The notes under the pieces are model-generated. The model did no database searches and was not told the DNA's origin. It saw only the letters and a program-made list of their open reading frames with translations. This document shows positions 55,738 to 57,291 of a DNA stretch of 57,291 nucleotides, piece by piece (the first letter of the stretch is position 1; every line of letters starts with the position of its first letter). A program made the position numbers and the translations under genes. Source of the DNA: Paenibacillus sp. GM2 (GTDB lineage Bacteria > Bacillota > Bacilli > Paenibacillales > Paenibacillaceae); contig NZ_LN831274.1 in NCBI RefSeq assembly GCF_900069005.2, positions 10,112 through 67,402 of the forward strand. Direction: 5' to 3'.

Positions 55738-57291
55738 CTACTTTCTCGGCAGGAATACACCTTCTTTGGACTGATAACGGTCATTCGCTTCCTTAAGGAC
55801 GTCATTTCCCCCTTTGGACTTCCATTCCTCAATAACTTTAGGCCAATTCTCGATCGGCTCCTGGCCGTACACCATCTTCACCATATGGGTAATGAGCAAT
55901 GGCGGAGGTGTATCGGATAGCGGTGTAATATCCGGATTCTTCTTTAACGCTTCTAGCCGCGGATCGAATTCAATTCCGTCCCGGCCCTCATTAGCCAGCG
56001 TGTTGTCGAACACGCTCATCAGATTTCTGCCTTCCTCCGTCAGGCTTAATGAGCCTTTATTGTAGGTTGTATCTTGGACCATCCACAGAAATGCCTGGCG
56101 ATAACGCTCTTCGTCAACGGCCTGAACATCGGTGGGCTGTTTATAATTAATTTTGTCTCCATCCATCGTGTAATCTTCCCCTTCAACTCCGAAGGTGAAG
56201 AACTGCTCGGCTTCATCGGATACCATCCAATTGAAGAACTGAATAATCTTCTCCGGATGCTCATATTTCGCGTTAATAAAGTAGGAGCGGGCCACATCGC
56301 CATAAAGATAATATCCGCCCTTGCCGTCCGGTCCGACCGGAGAAGCGATGATGGCAAGCTCGGCCTCCGGCACACTCTCCTTCAGCTGCGTCTGCCACTG
56401 GATCAGCTCATTGGCATTCATGGACCAAATGCCCGCTTTACCGGCCAGGATCGTATTCTTGAATGTCGTCGGATTAATGGTGGCGAACTCCTTATTGATC
56501 AGCCCTTCGTCAAACATCGTTTTATAAGTAGATAGCGCTTTCATCATATTGTCTGCGTCGAGGAATTTCGGCTGTATCTTGCCATCTACCTCCTCAAACT
56601 GACTCAGATACGGAAACACATCATAAGCTCCGAAAAACGTATCGGCATATTTGAAATCCTGCCGTCCCATATACGGATTTTCCACCCCCAAATCCTTGAA
56701 GGCGCGCATTACATTCAAATAATCGTCCACCGTCTCGGGTACAGGCAATCCCGTCTTGTCGAGCAGATCCTTACGGATCCATGTAGCGCGGCGGGAAGGG
56801 TTGCCCAGCCACTCCGGGATACCATAGATTTTACCTTGATAGCTCATCCGATTCCATGCTTCTTGCGGAATTTTCTTAAGCAGATTCGGACCGTACTCCT
56901 TCAGAAGATCGTCCAGCGGCATAAAAACCCCCGCCTCCACAGAGCCGGCCATTTCTTTCCCGGTCGTGCCGCCCCCACCCTGCACTACGTCCGGAATATC
57001 ATTGGTGGCGAACATCTGCGCCATCTTCTGCTCATATTCCTTATGCGGCACGAGGCGGATGTCCATATCGGTATTGGTTAGCTCCTCCAGCCGTTTCACC
57101 CATTTATCCGCATTGATGTCCGGCGATTGCTCCACATACCCGAAATTAAGCGTCCGCAGCGATATTGAGAATTTCGTCACCGCTTCCCCCGATTCGCCCT
57201 GCTGCTCGGCAGTTCCCGGAGCCTGCTCCTTCGCTTCCTCTTTCCCCCCGCATCCTGCCAATAAGCTGATGGCGAACAAACAGGTTAACAT
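55738..57291 (-). CDS. Extracellular solute-binding lipoprotein, 5' end cut by window
   Basis: 517 residues visible. The lipobox SLLAGC (acyl Cys at visible residue 14) follows a hydrophobic run, but no basic n-region is present, so the real start lies beyond 57291. The rest is a family-1 binding protein of the LplA type found with YesMN systems (KWVKRLEELTNTDMDIRLVP at the front, GIPEWLGNPSRRATWIRKDL in the hinge). It captures oligosaccharides for an ABC importer; permease genes would be expected upstream, outside the window. 77 nt before the response regulator gene. Confidence 0.9.
   Translation of the reverse strand: MLTCLFAISLLAGCGGKEEAKEQAPGTAEQQGESGEAVTKFSISLRTLNFGYVEQSPDINADKWVKRLEELTNTDMDIRLVPHKEYEQKMAQMFATNDIPDVVQGGGGTTGKEMAGSVEAGVFMPLDDLLKEYGPNLLKKIPQEAWNRMSYQGKIYGIPEWLGNPSRRATWIRKDLLDKTGLPVPETVDDYLNVMRAFKDLGVENPYMGRQDFKYADTFFGAYDVFPYLSQFEEVDGKIQPKFLDADNMMKALSTYKTMFDEGLINKEFATINPTTFKNTILAGKAGIWSMNANELIQWQTQLKESVPEAELAIIASPVGPDGKGGYYLYGDVARSYFINAKYEHPEKIIQFFNWMVSDEAEQFFTFGVEGEDYTMDGDKINYKQPTDVQAVDEERYRQAFLWMVQDTTYNKGSLSLTEEGRNLMSVFDNTLANEGRDGIEFDPRLEALKKNPDITPLSDTPPPLLITHMVKMVYGQEPIENWPKVIEEWKSKGGNDVLKEANDRYQSKEGVFLPRK

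Overview
The window looks like a chromosomal segment of a spore-forming Bacillales bacterium, most probably Paenibacillus or a close relative. The reasons are a gene order nearly collinear with the Bacillus subtilis block valS-folC-spoIIB-maf-radC-mreBCD-minCD-spoIVFAB-rplU-rpmA and the block tig-clpX-lonB-lonA-ysxC-hem-spoVID; sporulation genes (SpoIVFA/FB, SpoIIB-like, SpoVID); an L27 with a cleavable N-terminus next to its protease Prp; strong Shine-Dalgarno sequences; a RNase E/G gene beside spoIVFB; and a CobA-HemD fusion. Almost all genes are on the minus strand.

Layout. 1-1390: rplU-prp-rpmA ribosomal operon with its promoter, leader and terminator, then the first codons of a further gene. 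1500-4740: a small insertion relative to B. subtilis, with a DeoR-type repressor divergent from a metallophosphoesterase and an EamA permease. 4961-9662: RNase G-like gene (shortened at its C-terminus), spoIVFB-spoIVFA, minD-minC. 9739-13920: mreD-mreC-mreB-radC-maf. 14132-21652: SpoIIB-like SPOR protein, murC, folC and valS, the last under a T-box leader. 21653-23723: a gene-free 2-kb stretch with the T-box, an 11-bp-periodic pyrimidine-rich tract and a 381-bp tandem duplication. 23724-33649: spoVID, an RluA-type pseudouridine synthase, and the tetrapyrrole genes hemL, hemB, cobA-hemD, hemC, a SirC-like gene and hemA (no hemX, no ysxE). 34043-46432: speD, an unrecognised gene, ysxC, lonA, lonB, ispG, clpX, clpP, tig and a YsoA-position gene. 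46617: tRNA-Arg(TCT), where conserved synteny ends. 47354-57291: accessory genes, with a phospholipase D-like protein and a carbohydrate locus (KdgF-like cupin, heparinase II/III-like lyase, short-chain dehydrogenase, YesM/YesN-type two-component system, solute-binding lipoprotein cut by the window end). Read together, the last group suggests uptake and breakdown of a uronate-containing polysaccharide.

The most unusual content is non-coding. A 182-183 bp element occurs three times (4758-4939, 23006-23188, 23387-23569). Each copy holds four 24-nt units in the order + + - - with start-to-start spacings of 49/50, 59 and 50 nt, although the first copy differs much in sequence from the other two. 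A second repeat family, ended by GTTCAAAAAGT-like inverted termini, lies in several operon-boundary gaps. The DeoR-metallophosphoesterase intergenic region carries a near-perfect 16-bp inverted operator pair.
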